Position numbers and translations under genes: made by a program
Assembly: GCA_964556225.1 (NCBI GenBank)
Contig: CAZKVJ010000003.1
Location: forward strand, 62,001-126,000
Direction of reading: 5' to 3'
Source: CAZKVJ01 sp964556225
GTDB taxonomy: Bacteria > Actinomycetota > Acidimicrobiia > Acidimicrobiales > Ilumatobacteraceae
Length of the DNA: 64,000 nucleotides
Shown here: in pieces, positions 16,330-24,658 of the stretch
Layout: each line of letters starts with the position of its first letter
Position numbering within the stretch: position 1 is the first letter of the stretch
Notes under the pieces: generated by a model
Database searches by the model: none
Told to the model about the DNA's origin: nothing
The model's input: the letters and a program-made list of their open reading frames with translations, nothing else

Positions 16330-17934
16330 TCATCGCCCCTCGGACCACTCGCGCAGCATGGTCTTTTGCACCTTGCCGGTGGCGTTGAGCGGCAGCTCGT
16401 CGACGACCGCCACCCGGCGGGGCGCCTTGTAGTTGGCCATGTGCTCCCGGCTCCAGGCGACGATGCCGTCGGGATCGGGCGTCCGCCCGGGCGCGGCGAC
16501 GACCCATGCCATGGGCACCTCGCCGAGCCGGTCGTCGGGGATGCCGATCACCGCGACCTGGCCGATGTCGTCGTGGCCGAGCAGCATGTTCTCGACCTCG
16601 GCCGGGTAGACGTTGAAGCCACCGACGATGATCATGTCCTTCAGCCGGCCGATGATGCGGACATAGCCGCGCTCGTCCATGGTCGCCAGGTCACCGGTGT
16701 GCAGGAAGCCCTCGTGGTCGATGGCTGCCGCCGTCGCGGCGGGGTCGTCGAGGTAGCCCTGCATCACGCCGAAGCCGCGTACCAGCAGCTCTCCGGTCTC
16801 GCCCGTCGGCACGTCCCTGCCGTCACGGTCGACGACCCGCAGATCAAAGCCCCTCGCCGCACGGCCGGTGGTGGTGGCGATGGTCTCCGCATCGTCGCCG
16901 GGCTGCGAGATGGCGCAGGTGCCCGCCTCGGTGAGCCCGTACCCGGTGAGCACCACGGAGAACGGGAGTCGCGCTCGCATCTCCTCGATGAGGGCGACGG
17001 GGATGTCGGCCGCCCCGGTGACCGCGACCCGCAGGGAGGAGAGGTCGTGGCGGGCGAGACCGGGGTGGTCGAGGATCATCCGGTACAGCGTGGGCGGGCC
17101 CGGCAGCACCGTGATGCGCTCGCGCTCGACCGTCGCCAGCACCGCTGCGACGTCGAGCACCGGCACCGGGTAGATCGTGGCGCCGCGCATCAGGCCGGCC
17201 AGCCAGCCCGCCTTGTACCCGAACATGTGGAAGAACGGGTTGACGATCAGGTACCGGTCGTCGGGGGTGAGGCCCGCGTAGTCGGCCCAGTCGGCGAAGT
17301 GCTGCACCGTCTGGCCGTGGCACATCAGCACGCCCTTGGGGCGGCCCGTCGTGCCGGAGGTGAACAGGATGTCGCTGATGTCGCTCGGCTCCACCGCCTC
17401 GGCGCGGCGCACGGCGTCGTCGGCCGCCACCGATCGGCCGGCCTCGACGAGCTCACTCCACGGGCCGACCGGCGCCGTGCGCCGCAGCTCGGACACGAGC
17501 TGCGAGCCGGGCAGCAAGACGATGCGCTCGAGGCCGGCCAGCTCCGTGCCGTCGGCGTCGAGCATGGCGACGGTGTCGGTGTCGAGGAACCCGACCGACG
17601 TGCACAGCACCTTGGCCTTCGACGCGGCGAGCACGTAGGCGGCCTCGTTGCCCTTCCACCGGGTGTTGATCGGCACGAGCGCCGCGCCGGCGTGCTGGGC
17701 GCCGAGCGCAGCGACGACCCAGCCCAGCGAGTTGGGCGCCCACACCGCCACGCGGTCACCGGGCTCGACCCCCGCCGCCATCATCGCCCGCGTTGCGTCG
17801 ACGATCATCTCGCCGAGCTCGGCGTAGCTGACGCGCCGGTCGCTCGGCGCGCCGGTCTCCACGACCGCCAGCTCGCCGGCGCGGGACGCGACCGAAGCTG
17901 CGATCGCGCGCGGGATCGTCTCTGAGAACGTCAT
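16330..17934 (-). CDS. FadD3-like acyl-CoA ligase
   Basis: ANL ligase of 534 residues whose middle third strongly recalls mycobacterial FadD3, the ligase that activates the two-ring steroid remnant HIP: SDILFTSGTTGRPKGVL, DDRYLIVNPFFHMFGYKAG, ITVLPGPPTLYR and LTGYGLTEAG. The adenylate/hinge block GFLHTGDLATMDERGY, RLKDMIIVGGFNVYPAEVE and the lysine in NATGKVQKTML complete the set. The ATG at 17934 is immediately preceded by CGGGGA. A GAGAA-N5-TTNYC box sits between this gene and livF. The similarity is from recall of the family, so the HIP-like substrate is a hypothesis. Confidence 0.87.
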   Translation of the reverse strand: MTFSETIPRAIAASVASRAGELAVVETGAPSDRRVSYAELGEMIVDATRAMMAAGVEPGDRVAVWAPNSLGWVVAALGAQHAGAALVPINTRWKGNEAAYVLAASKAKVLCTSVGFLDTDTVAMLDADGTELAGLERIVLLPGSQLVSELRRTAPVGPWSELVEAGRSVAADDAVRRAEAVEPSDISDILFTSGTTGRPKGVLMCHGQTVQHFADWADYAGLTPDDRYLIVNPFFHMFGYKAGWLAGLMRGATIYPVPVLDVAAVLATVERERITVLPGPPTLYRMILDHPGLARHDLSSLRVAVTGAADIPVALIEEMRARLPFSVVLTGYGLTEAGTCAISQPGDDAETIATTTGRAARGFDLRVVDRDGRDVPTGETGELLVRGFGVMQGYLDDPAATAAAIDHEGFLHTGDLATMDERGYVRIIGRLKDMIIVGGFNVYPAEVENMLLGHDDIGQVAVIGIPDDRLGEVPMAWVVAAPGRTPDPDGIVAWSREHMANYKAPRRVAVVDELPLNATGKVQKTMLREWSEGR

Positions 17935-17946
17935 TCCCCGATTGAT

Positions 17947-17961
17947 GAGAACGACATTATC
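17947..17961 (-). promoter_or_regulatory. Operator box between livF and the fadD3-like gene
   Basis: GAGAA-CGACA-TTATC matches the shared box with one extra mismatch in the second arm. It overlaps the livF stop codon (17962-17960) and ends 12 bases before the ATG at 17934, so it could control an internal promoter of the long minus-strand operon. I see no convincing -10 next to it. Confidence 0.4.
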
Positions 17962-18679
17962 ACTCGGTCGTCGTCGCGCCGACGTCGAGGAACGCCTGCA
18001 CCCGATCGTGCGCCTCGGACGCCGGCCCCGACCACGACACGCCGCCGTGCTCCATGACGACGACCTGGTCGCACAGCTCCAGCGCGTGGGAGACGTGCTG
18101 CTCGATGACCACAAGGGCGGTCCCCGCCTCGCGCAGCTTGGCGAGGCTCCGGTACGTCTGGTCCACGATCGTCGGTGCCAGTCCGAGCGACAGCTCGTCG
18201 GCGATGAGGACCAGCGGCGCGTCCACCAGGACCCGTGCCATCGCCAGCATCCGCTGCTCGCCGCCCGACAGCGTGCCGGCCACCTGCGCGCGCCGCTCAC
18301 CGAGGCGGGGGAACAGGGTGAAGGCCTCATCCAGCCCGTCACGCACGCCCTTGCGGCCGCGGACCCGGTGGATCGACAGCGTGAGGTTCTCCTCGACGGT
18401 CAGCGTGGCGAACACCGAGCGACCCTCGGGCGCATGCGCGACACCCGCCCGGGCGAAGGCATGGGTGGGTGAGCCGGTGAGCTCGGTGCCCCCGACGAGG
18501 ACCGAACCAGCGGACGGCGCGATGAGGCCGGACGCGACGCGCGCGATCGTGGTCTTGCCGGCGCCGTTCGGGCCGACGAGGGCGACCGCTCCACCCTTGG
18601 CGATCGTCAGCGAGACGTCGAACAGCGCCTTGAACACGCCGTACGAGGCCTCGACGTGACGGAGCTCGAGGGCGTTCAT
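17960..18679 (-). CDS. livF: Branched-chain-type ABC transporter ATPase (LivF)
   Basis: Cytoplasmic ATPase subunit of 239 residues of a HAAT-type importer. Walker A is GPNGAGKTT, the signature is LSGGEQRMLAMARVL, Walker B VLIADELSLGLAP and the switch histidine is in VVIEQHVSHA. The GLAP and EGRSVF features are typical of LivF rather than LivG. The ATG overlaps the livG stop by 4 bp (ATGA). No periplasmic binding protein is encoded nearby. Co-transcription with two acyl-CoA ligases, a dehydrogenase and a dioxygenase suggests that it imports the substrate they degrade, as liv-type systems do for aromatic acids. Confidence 0.92.
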   Translation of the reverse strand: MNALELRHVEASYGVFKALFDVSLTIAKGGAVALVGPNGAGKTTIARVASGLIAPSAGSVLVGGTELTGSPTHAFARAGVAHAPEGRSVFATLTVEENLTLSIHRVRGRKGVRDGLDEAFTLFPRLGERRAQVAGTLSGGEQRMLAMARVLVDAPLVLIADELSLGLAPTIVDQTYRSLAKLREAGTALVVIEQHVSHALELCDQVVVMEHGGVSWSGPASEAHDRVQAFLDVGATTTE

Positions 18680-19446
18680 GTCGGCACCTCGAGATCGCCG
18701 AGGTAGGCGTGGCGCATCTCCGAGCTGGCCATGACCTCGGCCGTGGAGCCCGAGCGGAGCATCCGGCCGAAGTCGAGGAGGTACGACCGAGTGGTGAACG
18801 ACGCCACCAGCTCGATGTCGTGCTCGACGAGCAGGATCGCGAACCCGCGGTCTTGCTGCACCTCCGCGAGCGTCTTCGCCAGCGCGGACGTCTCCGCCCG
18901 GTCGAGGCCCGATGAGGGCTCGTCGAGCAGCAGCAGCCGGGGCTGGGTCATGAGCGCCCGCGCCACCTCGACGAGGCGGCCCTGGCCCAGGCTGAGCCGC
19001 TCGATCGGCTCGTCCGAGACCTCTCGCAGGCCGAGCATCTCGAGCACCTCGTCGGTGCGGGTGATCTCGTCCGGCCGGGGCCTGCCGCGCAGGGCGATGT
19101 CGCGCCACCATGCCCGGTCGCGCCGGCGGACCCGGTCGGCGATGATGAGGTGATCGCGCACGGTCGAGTCGGGGAACAGCTCGATGCGCTGGAACGTGCG
19201 CCCGATGCCGAGGCGGGCCCGCTGGTGGACCTGCAGCCCGGTGACGTCGGCGCCGTCGAACTCGACGGTCCCGGTGTCCGGGCGCACGACGCCGAGGATG
19301 CAGTTGAAGAAGGTGGTCTTGCCGGCGCCGTTCGGGCCGATGAGGCCGACGCGCTCGCCGGGCTCGACGTCGATGTCGACGTGGTCGAGGGCCCTGATCC
19401 CCGCGAACCGCTTGGTGATCTCGCGCGTCCGGAGGAGGGGGCTCAT
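18676..19446 (-). CDS. livG: Branched-chain-type ABC transporter ATPase (LivG)
   Basis: ATPase subunit of 256 residues. Walker A GPNGAGKTTF, the LivG-type GIGRTFQRIELFPDSTVRDH segment, signature LSLGQGRLVEVARAL, Walker B LLLLDEPSSGLD and LLVEHDIELVAS. The signature starts LSLGQ rather than the canonical LSGGQ, a tolerated variant. Start and stop codons overlap livHM and livF by 4 bp each, giving a strictly coupled livHM-G-F block. It pairs with LivF to power the fused permease. Substrate not visible; context suggests an organic acid. Confidence 0.92.
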   Translation of the reverse strand: MSPLLRTREITKRFAGIRALDHVDIDVEPGERVGLIGPNGAGKTTFFNCILGVVRPDTGTVEFDGADVTGLQVHQRARLGIGRTFQRIELFPDSTVRDHLIIADRVRRRDRAWWRDIALRGRPRPDEITRTDEVLEMLGLREVSDEPIERLSLGQGRLVEVARALMTQPRLLLLDEPSSGLDRAETSALAKTLAEVQQDRGFAILLVEHDIELVASFTTRSYLLDFGRMLRSGSTAEVMASSEMRHAYLGDLEVPT

Positions 19447-21542
19447 GACGCAACCTCCTCGGTGGGCTCGGCCGGTGGTGTCGCCGACGATCTCCCACCG
19501 GAGCGGGCCGCCCGTCGGGCGGCGCGCTTGGTGCGTCGCTCCAGGCCCCGCTCTCTCGCCAGCTCGATCACGCCCTCGGGGTGCTTGGCGTACTGGATCG
19601 TCCCGAGGCCGAACAGGATGTATCGCCACTTCGGCGAGATCGGGAAGATGCCCGGGATCCGCTCGGGATCGCGCAGGATCCAGCCGGCGAAGCTGCCCTG
19701 CAGCACGATCCGGTCGAACAGCGAGAACATCCCCGCTGCCCACAGCGCACCGGAGGGCCGCCGGACGCCGAATGTCACGACGATCACCAGCCAGAACAGC
19801 GAGCCGAAGGGCGAGAAGTTGGTGTCGTAGCTGACGTTCTCCTGGTGGATGGCGATCATCCCACCGCCGATCGCGGCCACGAAGGCCGAGACAGCGAAGG
19901 TGACCACACGGGTGCGGGCGATCGAGATGCCGATCGACTGGGCGGCGGCCTCGCTGCCGCGCACGGCCCGCAGCGTCCGGCCGGTGGTGCTGTGCCCGAA
20001 CAGCGAGACCGCCAGGGTGACGATCAGCAGGATCACCAGCGCCAAGGCGAGGAACACCTTGTCGTTCTCGAAGTCCCAGGGGCCGAGCTGTGGTCGGGGC
20101 ACCTTGAGCGCCGAGCCGGCCTGGGTCGGCGAACCCCCGACCCAGGAGAACTTCACCATCACCGAGGTGAAGAAGTACGCGAACGCCAAGGTGGCGATGG
20201 CGATCCAGATGTCGTTCAGCCGCATCAGCGGCAGCGACAAGAGCGCGCCGACCGCTGCGGCGATGACCGCGCCGATCAGGGCGCCGACGAGCACGGGCGT
20301 GTCGTAGCGCGTGGCGAGCTGGTACACGGTGAACGCGCCGATCGCCGCAAAGGCGCCCTGGCACAGCGAGATGTGGCCGGCGAAGCCCGTCATCACCGTG
20401 ATGGACAAGAACACGACCGCCAGGACGACTCCCTGGGTGGCGAGGAAGATCCACACGGAGTCGCCCCTCGTGAACAGCACGGCGAGGCCGGCCGCGACCA
20501 CGAGCAGCTCGACGACCCGGCGAGTGGTCATCAGCGGCTTGCTCTCGACGGCGTGCGCCTCGGAGGTGGGCGGTGGGTCCACTCCTGAGAGCGGGTCGGC
20601 GGCACGGTGCGAGCGGCGCACGCTCGGCACAAACACGAGCACCCCGAAGAGCACGATGAAGGGGATCGCCGGCGTGAGGTTGTTCTGGATCGGGCGCAGC
20701 CAGGTGAGGTCGTTGCTCCACTTCGGGATGAACGTGTTGAACAGCGCGATCAAGATCCCGAGACCGAGCCCACCGGCGAACGCTCGGGGGAGGCTCACCA
20801 GGTAGCCGACGGCGGCGGCGGCGATCGACACGACGACGATGTTGAAGAACTCCGGTGCGGCGAGCGTGGTGAAGCGCGGCGCGATGAGCACCCCGGCCAG
20901 CCCGGCGAAGAGCGACGACAGCGCCCAGGCGCCGGTCGACACCCGGTCGGCGTTGATCCCGTTGAGCTCGGTCATCCGCGGGCTCTCGACGACGGCGCGC
21001 ATGCGCAGCCCGACGGTCGTGAACGTGAACAGTGCCGCGAGCGCTGCGGTGGCCAGCAGCGCGGCGGCCATGGCGACGAGCTCGTTGCGGCTGAACGAGT
21101 AGACGCCGAATACCTCGTAGAAGACGCTGTTGCCGTCGGGGACGATGCCCTCCGGCGTGAGGCCGGTCTTGGGCTCGTAGCCCATGAGGATGTCGATGAT
21201 CGCCGGCAGTGCCAGCGTCAGACCGATGGAGACGACGAGGCCGGCGATGGCCGGTGCGGTTCGGAGGTGCCGGAACACCGCCCACTCGAGCACGATGCCG
21301 ACCAGCGGGGCGAGGAGCACCACCGAGATGAGGACGGAGGGCACGATCGGCCACTCCCACTCGGTGTGGAGCTTGAAGTACACGACGGCCGAGACGTAGG
21401 CCTGGGCGCCGAACGCGAGGTTGAAGATGCCCGAGGTCTTGTAGGCCAGCACGAAGCCGATCGCGACGAGGGCGTACACCGTGCCCGGCGGCATCCCCTG
21501 GAGCACGGCGCGGAGGAGATCGTCAGCGATGGCTGCCAGCAC
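19443..21542 (-). CDS. Fused LivH-LivM permease
   Basis: One 699-residue membrane protein that joins the two permeases of a branched-chain-type ABC importer. Residues up to about 305 are LivH-like (GTVYALVAIGFVLAYKTSG, FNLAFGAQAY). After a hydrophilic linker of about 45 residues comes a LivM-like part (SITVMTGFAGHISLCQGAFA, GRTLRAVRGSEAAAQSIGI). The C-terminal 60 residues are basic and cytoplasmic. Start: GTG 21542 has GGGGAAGGGA five bases upstream; GTG 21584 is in frame but only about six bases from the likely transcription start. Standard systems encode LivH and LivM separately. Confidence 0.85.
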   Translation of the reverse strand: MLAAIADDLLRAVLQGMPPGTVYALVAIGFVLAYKTSGIFNLAFGAQAYVSAVVYFKLHTEWEWPIVPSVLISVVLLAPLVGIVLEWAVFRHLRTAPAIAGLVVSIGLTLALPAIIDILMGYEPKTGLTPEGIVPDGNSVFYEVFGVYSFSRNELVAMAAALLATAALAALFTFTTVGLRMRAVVESPRMTELNGINADRVSTGAWALSSLFAGLAGVLIAPRFTTLAAPEFFNIVVVSIAAAAVGYLVSLPRAFAGGLGLGILIALFNTFIPKWSNDLTWLRPIQNNLTPAIPFIVLFGVLVFVPSVRRSHRAADPLSGVDPPPTSEAHAVESKPLMTTRRVVELLVVAAGLAVLFTRGDSVWIFLATQGVVLAVVFLSITVMTGFAGHISLCQGAFAAIGAFTVYQLATRYDTPVLVGALIGAVIAAAVGALLSLPLMRLNDIWIAIATLAFAYFFTSVMVKFSWVGGSPTQAGSALKVPRPQLGPWDFENDKVFLALALVILLIVTLAVSLFGHSTTGRTLRAVRGSEAAAQSIGISIARTRVVTFAVSAFVAAIGGGMIAIHQENVSYDTNFSPFGSLFWLVIVVTFGVRRPSGALWAAGMFSLFDRIVLQGSFAGWILRDPERIPGIFPISPKWRYILFGLGTIQYAKHPEGVIELARERGLERRTKRAARRAARSGGRSSATPPAEPTEEVAS

Positions 21543-21593
21543 CGTTCCCTTCCCCAGTTCGAGCTCCGTCTCGGAGCGCGGCACAACCCCGCC

Positions 21594-21620
21594 GAGAACT
21601 TACTTCTCCGATTGCGAGAA
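21594..21620 (-). promoter_or_regulatory. Perfect operator box with extra half-site upstream of livHM
   Basis: GAGAA-CTTAC-TTCTC (21594-21608) is the only perfect copy of the 5-5-5 box. A third arm, GAGAA at 21616-21620, makes a second inverted repeat (TTCTC-N7-GAGAA) with it. A minus-strand -10-like TAAGTT (21602-21597) lies inside the box, so binding would block livHM transcription directly. Divergent tetR starts about 100 bases away. Confidence 0.6.
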
Positions 21621-21674
21621 TGGAAAAGACGTCGATCCCGCTGGGCGGGACGGGTTGCCGGAGACCCCTACAAG

Positions 21675-21713
21675 ATACATCGGTTGACCGATGTATATAG
21701 GCTGTCCTATCTT
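21675..21713 (+). promoter_or_regulatory. 22-bp palindromic operator and leaderless promoter of tetR
   Basis: A perfect 22-bp palindrome with 10-bp arms (ATACATCGGT / ACCGATGTAT) around TG spans 21675-21696. A -35 TTGACC (21684-21689) lies inside it. After 18 bases a -10 TATCTT (21708-21713) is followed by six bases and the ATG at 21720, so the mRNA should be leaderless. This is the expected layout of TetR self-repression. Confidence 0.75.
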
Positions 21714-21719
21714 TCGATC

Positions 21720-22307
21720 ATGGCCAGGCAGGGGGACCGGCGAGCCACGACGCGTCGACGTCTCCTCGACGCGGCCGCAGAGCTGTTCGCCGAGCGGGGC
21801 GTCGACGGAGCGTCGATCGACGCCATCGCCGACAAGGCGGACCGCACGTCGGGGGCGGTGTACGACCACTTCGGCGGCAAGGAGGGCCTGCTGTACGCCC
21901 TGCTCGACGGCTGGGTCGACGACGTCGCCGCGGTGGTCACCGCCGAGCTGTCCACCGTGACGACGCTCGACGAGTGGCTCCAGGTGCTGTGGCGCAACGT
22001 GTCCTCGCCAGTGGTCGGCGACGGGCGGTGGATCGCCCTCGAGCACGAGCTGTGGTCCTACGCCGTGCGCAACCCGGCGGCGCGGGCGCACCTGGCCCGC
22101 CGCTACCGCGCTGCGTGGCGACCCGTCGGTGACGCGGTGCACGAGCGCGGCGGCGGCTCGGCCGGCGCCGGAGCGGCGCTGATCGGCGTGCTGTTCGGCT
22201 TGGAGATGATGCGCCGCATCGATCCCGATGCGGTGCCCGACGAGCTGGCCATCGGCGCCCTGCGCGGGGTCGTCGCCGGCACGACCCGAGGAGCGCTGCA
22301 CCGATGA
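21720..22307 (+). CDS. TetR-family transcriptional regulator
   Basis: Repressor of 195 residues. The N-terminal helix-turn-helix domain is clear (RRRLLDAAAELFAERGVDGA, then IDAIADKADRTSGAVYDHFG); the ligand-binding C-terminal domain is divergent. The ATG sits six bases behind a -10 box and just downstream of a perfect 22-bp palindrome, which it probably binds. It is divergent from the livHM operon and overlaps the next P450 by 4 bp (ATGA), so it controls at least itself and that P450. The ligand is probably a CoA thioester or acid of the pathway (inference). Confidence 0.9.
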   Translation: MARQGDRRATTRRRLLDAAAELFAERGVDGASIDAIADKADRTSGAVYDHFGGKEGLLYALLDGWVDDVAAVVTAELSTVTTLDEWLQVLWRNVSSPVVGDGRWIALEHELWSYAVRNPAARAHLARRYRAAWRPVGDAVHERGGGSAGAGAALIGVLFGLEMMRRIDPDAVPDELAIGALRGVVAGTTRGALHR

Positions 22308-23509
22308 CCATCACCCAGGGCCCGGAGGGCATCGACCTGCTGGCCGAGACGTGGGGGCGCTACGTCCCTCATGACCAGTTCGACCGCCTCCGCCGGGAGG
22401 CACCGGTGCACTGGCACCCGGAGCCGGACGGACGCGGGTTCTGGGCGGTCACGAAGCACGCCGACGTCCGTGCGGTGAGCCACGACTGGCGGACGTTCTC
22501 GAGCGAGCTCGGCGCCACGTTCATCCCCGACCAGACGGAGGAGGCCCTCGCCCAGCTGCGCCTGTCGATCCTGAACATGGACCCGCCCCGCCACCACTGG
22601 TACCGGCGCCTCGTGGCCAAGGCGTTCACGCCGCGGATGATCGAGCGCTTGGTCGAGGAGATCGACCGCCGGGCGGTGGCGGTCATCGACTCGGTGATCG
22701 ACCGCCATGAAGCCGAGTTCGTGAGCGAGATCGCCGCCCAGGTGCCGGTGCAGATGATCTGCGAGATGATCGGCCTCGAGCCCGAGCTGTGGCCGAAGAT
22801 GGTCGAGGCCTCCAACGACCTCATCGGGTCACGCAACGACCCGGAGTTCGCCCACGTCGATCCCAACCTGGCGTCGGCGGAGATCTACGCCCTGTGCGAC
22901 GCCGTGGCCGAGGACCGCCGCCAGCGCCCGCGCGACGACCTGATGACGGCGCTCGTCGAGGCCGAGATCGACGGCCAGCGGCTCGACAACCTCGAGCTCA
23001 ACCTGTTCTTCATCTCGCTCGTCGTCGCCGGCAACGAGACCACACGGAACCTCATCAACCACGCGCTGCTCGCGCTGCTCGAGCACCCCGACCAGGCCCA
23101 GCGGCTGCGCGACGACCCGTCGCTGTGGGACACCGCCGTCGAGGAGATGTTGCGCTGGGGCAGTTCCATCCACAACTTCCGACGCACCGCGACGTGCGAC
23201 ACCGAGCTCCGGGGCGTGCCCATCGCGGCGGGCGACAAGGTGGTCATCTACTACGCGTCGGCGAACCGCGACGAGGACGTCTTTCCCGAGCCCCACCGCT
23301 TCGACGTCGGGCGCACGCCGAACGACCACATGGCGTTCGGCGGTGGTGGCGTGCACTACTGCCTGGGCGCCAACCTGGCCCGGGCCGAGATCCGAGCGAC
23401 CATGCGCCAGATCGTCGAGCGCCTGCCGAACATCCGGCTGGCCGGGCCGGTCGAGCGGCTGACCAGCGACTTCGTCAACGGCATCAAGCGGATGCCCGTC
23501 ACCTGGTGA
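22304..23509 (+). CDS. Cytochrome P450 (CYP125/CYP124/CYP142-like group)
   Basis: P450 of 401 residues. I-helix VAGNETTRN (about 241-249), ExxR in EEMLRWG, haem loop FGGGGVHYCLG with the ligand at Cys353. The segment LNMDPPRHHWYRRLVAKAF and the HFRRTA-like HNFRRTATCDTEL are typical of the mycobacterial CYP124/125/142 cluster that oxidises sterol or isoprenoid side chains; the subgroup call is from recall. Translation is coupled to tetR by an ATGA overlap. No ferredoxin adjoins it; it may share the one at 153. Confidence 0.9.
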   Translation: MTITQGPEGIDLLAETWGRYVPHDQFDRLRREAPVHWHPEPDGRGFWAVTKHADVRAVSHDWRTFSSELGATFIPDQTEEALAQLRLSILNMDPPRHHWYRRLVAKAFTPRMIERLVEEIDRRAVAVIDSVIDRHEAEFVSEIAAQVPVQMICEMIGLEPELWPKMVEASNDLIGSRNDPEFAHVDPNLASAEIYALCDAVAEDRRQRPRDDLMTALVEAEIDGQRLDNLELNLFFISLVVAGNETTRNLINHALLALLEHPDQAQRLRDDPSLWDTAVEEMLRWGSSIHNFRRTATCDTELRGVPIAAGDKVVIYYASANRDEDVFPEPHRFDVGRTPNDHMAFGGGGVHYCLGANLARAEIRATMRQIVERLPNIRLAGPVERLTSDFVNGIKRMPVTW

Positions 23510-23521
23510 AAGGAACCACCC

Positions 23522-24658
23522 ATGCGCACACCCATCTGTGACGAGCTCGGCATCGAGTTCCCGATCTTCGCCTTCACGCACTGCCGCGATGTCGTGGTCG
23601 CCGTGTCCAAGGCGGGAGGGTTCGGCGTGCTCGGCGCGGTCGGCTTCTCGCCGGAGCAGCTCGAGATCGAGCTGAACTGGATCGACGAGCACATCGGCGA
23701 CCACCCCTACGGCGTGGACATCGTCATCCCCAACAAGTACGAGGGCATGAACGCCGACCTGTCCACCGAGGAGCTGACCAAGATGCTCCAGGACATGGTG
23801 CCCCAGGGCCACCTCGACTTCGCCCGGCAGCTGCTGCGCGACCACGGCGTTCCGTTGCCCGACGACGGCGACGACAACTCGCTGCGGCTGCTCGGCTGGA
23901 CCGAGGCCACGGCGACCCCGCAGGTCGAGGTGGCGCTGCGCCACCCCAAGATGACGCTGATCGCCAACGCGCTGGGCACCCCGCCCCGGGAGATGATCGA
24001 CCACATCCACGCCGAGGGACGCAAGGTCGCTGCGCTGTGCGGTTCACCGGCGCAGGCCCTGAAGCACGCTGCGGCCGACGTCGACATCATCATCGCCCAG
24101 GGCGGCGAGGGGGGCGGCCACTGCGGCGAGGTCGGATCGATCGTGCTGTGGCCGCAGGTGGTGAAGGCGGTCGCACCGCGTCCGGTGCTGGCGGCGGGCG
24201 GGATCGGGAGCGGCCAGCAGATCGCCGCTGCGCTGGCCCTCGGCTGCCAGGGGGCGTGGTCCGGTTCGCAGTGGCTGATGGTGGAGGAGGCCGACAACAC
24301 GCCGGTGCAGCAGCAGGCCTACATCCGGGCCGGCTCGCGTGACACCGTGCGGTCGCGCTCGTTCACCGGGAAGCCCTGCCGCATGCTGCGCAACGACTGG
24401 ACCGAGGCCTGGGAGGACCCGGCGAACCCCGACCCGCTCGGCATGCCGCTGCAATACATGGTCTCGGGCATCGCCGTCTCCGCCACCCACCGGTGGCCCG
24501 ATCAGACCGTCGACGTGGCGTTCAACCCCGTCGGCCAGGTGGTGGGCCAGTTCGAGAGGGTCGAGAAGACCGCGGCCGTCATCGAGCGGTGGGTGAACGA
24601 GTACCTCGAAGCCACGGCCCACCTCGACGCCCTCAACGCGGCGGCAGCGTCAGGCTGA
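23522..24658 (+). CDS. Nitronate-monooxygenase-like flavoprotein
   Basis: FMN TIM-barrel protein of 378 residues of the 2-nitropropane-dioxygenase family. N-terminal LGIEFPIFAFTHCRDVVVAV, the AGGFGVLGAVG flavin loop, the GGEGGGHCGEVGS loop with the family histidine, and LAAGGIGSGQQIAAAL are recognised. Twelve bases after the second P450. In steroid-degrading actinobacteria a relative, IpdC, works on ring-derived CoA esters, so a catabolic role is as likely as nitronate detoxification. Its 3' end overlaps the convergent nitroreductase gene by 9 bp. Confidence 0.82.
   Translation: MRTPICDELGIEFPIFAFTHCRDVVVAVSKAGGFGVLGAVGFSPEQLEIELNWIDEHIGDHPYGVDIVIPNKYEGMNADLSTEELTKMLQDMVPQGHLDFARQLLRDHGVPLPDDGDDNSLRLLGWTEATATPQVEVALRHPKMTLIANALGTPPREMIDHIHAEGRKVAALCGSPAQALKHAAADVDIIIAQGGEGGGHCGEVGSIVLWPQVVKAVAPRPVLAAGGIGSGQQIAAALALGCQGAWSGSQWLMVEEADNTPVQQQAYIRAGSRDTVRSRSFTGKPCRMLRNDWTEAWEDPANPDPLGMPLQYMVSGIAVSATHRWPDQTVDVAFNPVGQVVGQFERVEKTAAVIERWVNEYLEATAHLDALNAAAASG

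Noticed and set aside
21543..21584. GTG 21584 as start of the livHM fusion
   Set aside because: It adds 14 hydrophilic residues, lies about six bases from the likely transcript start, and has a weaker ribosome site than GTG 21542. Not excluded.
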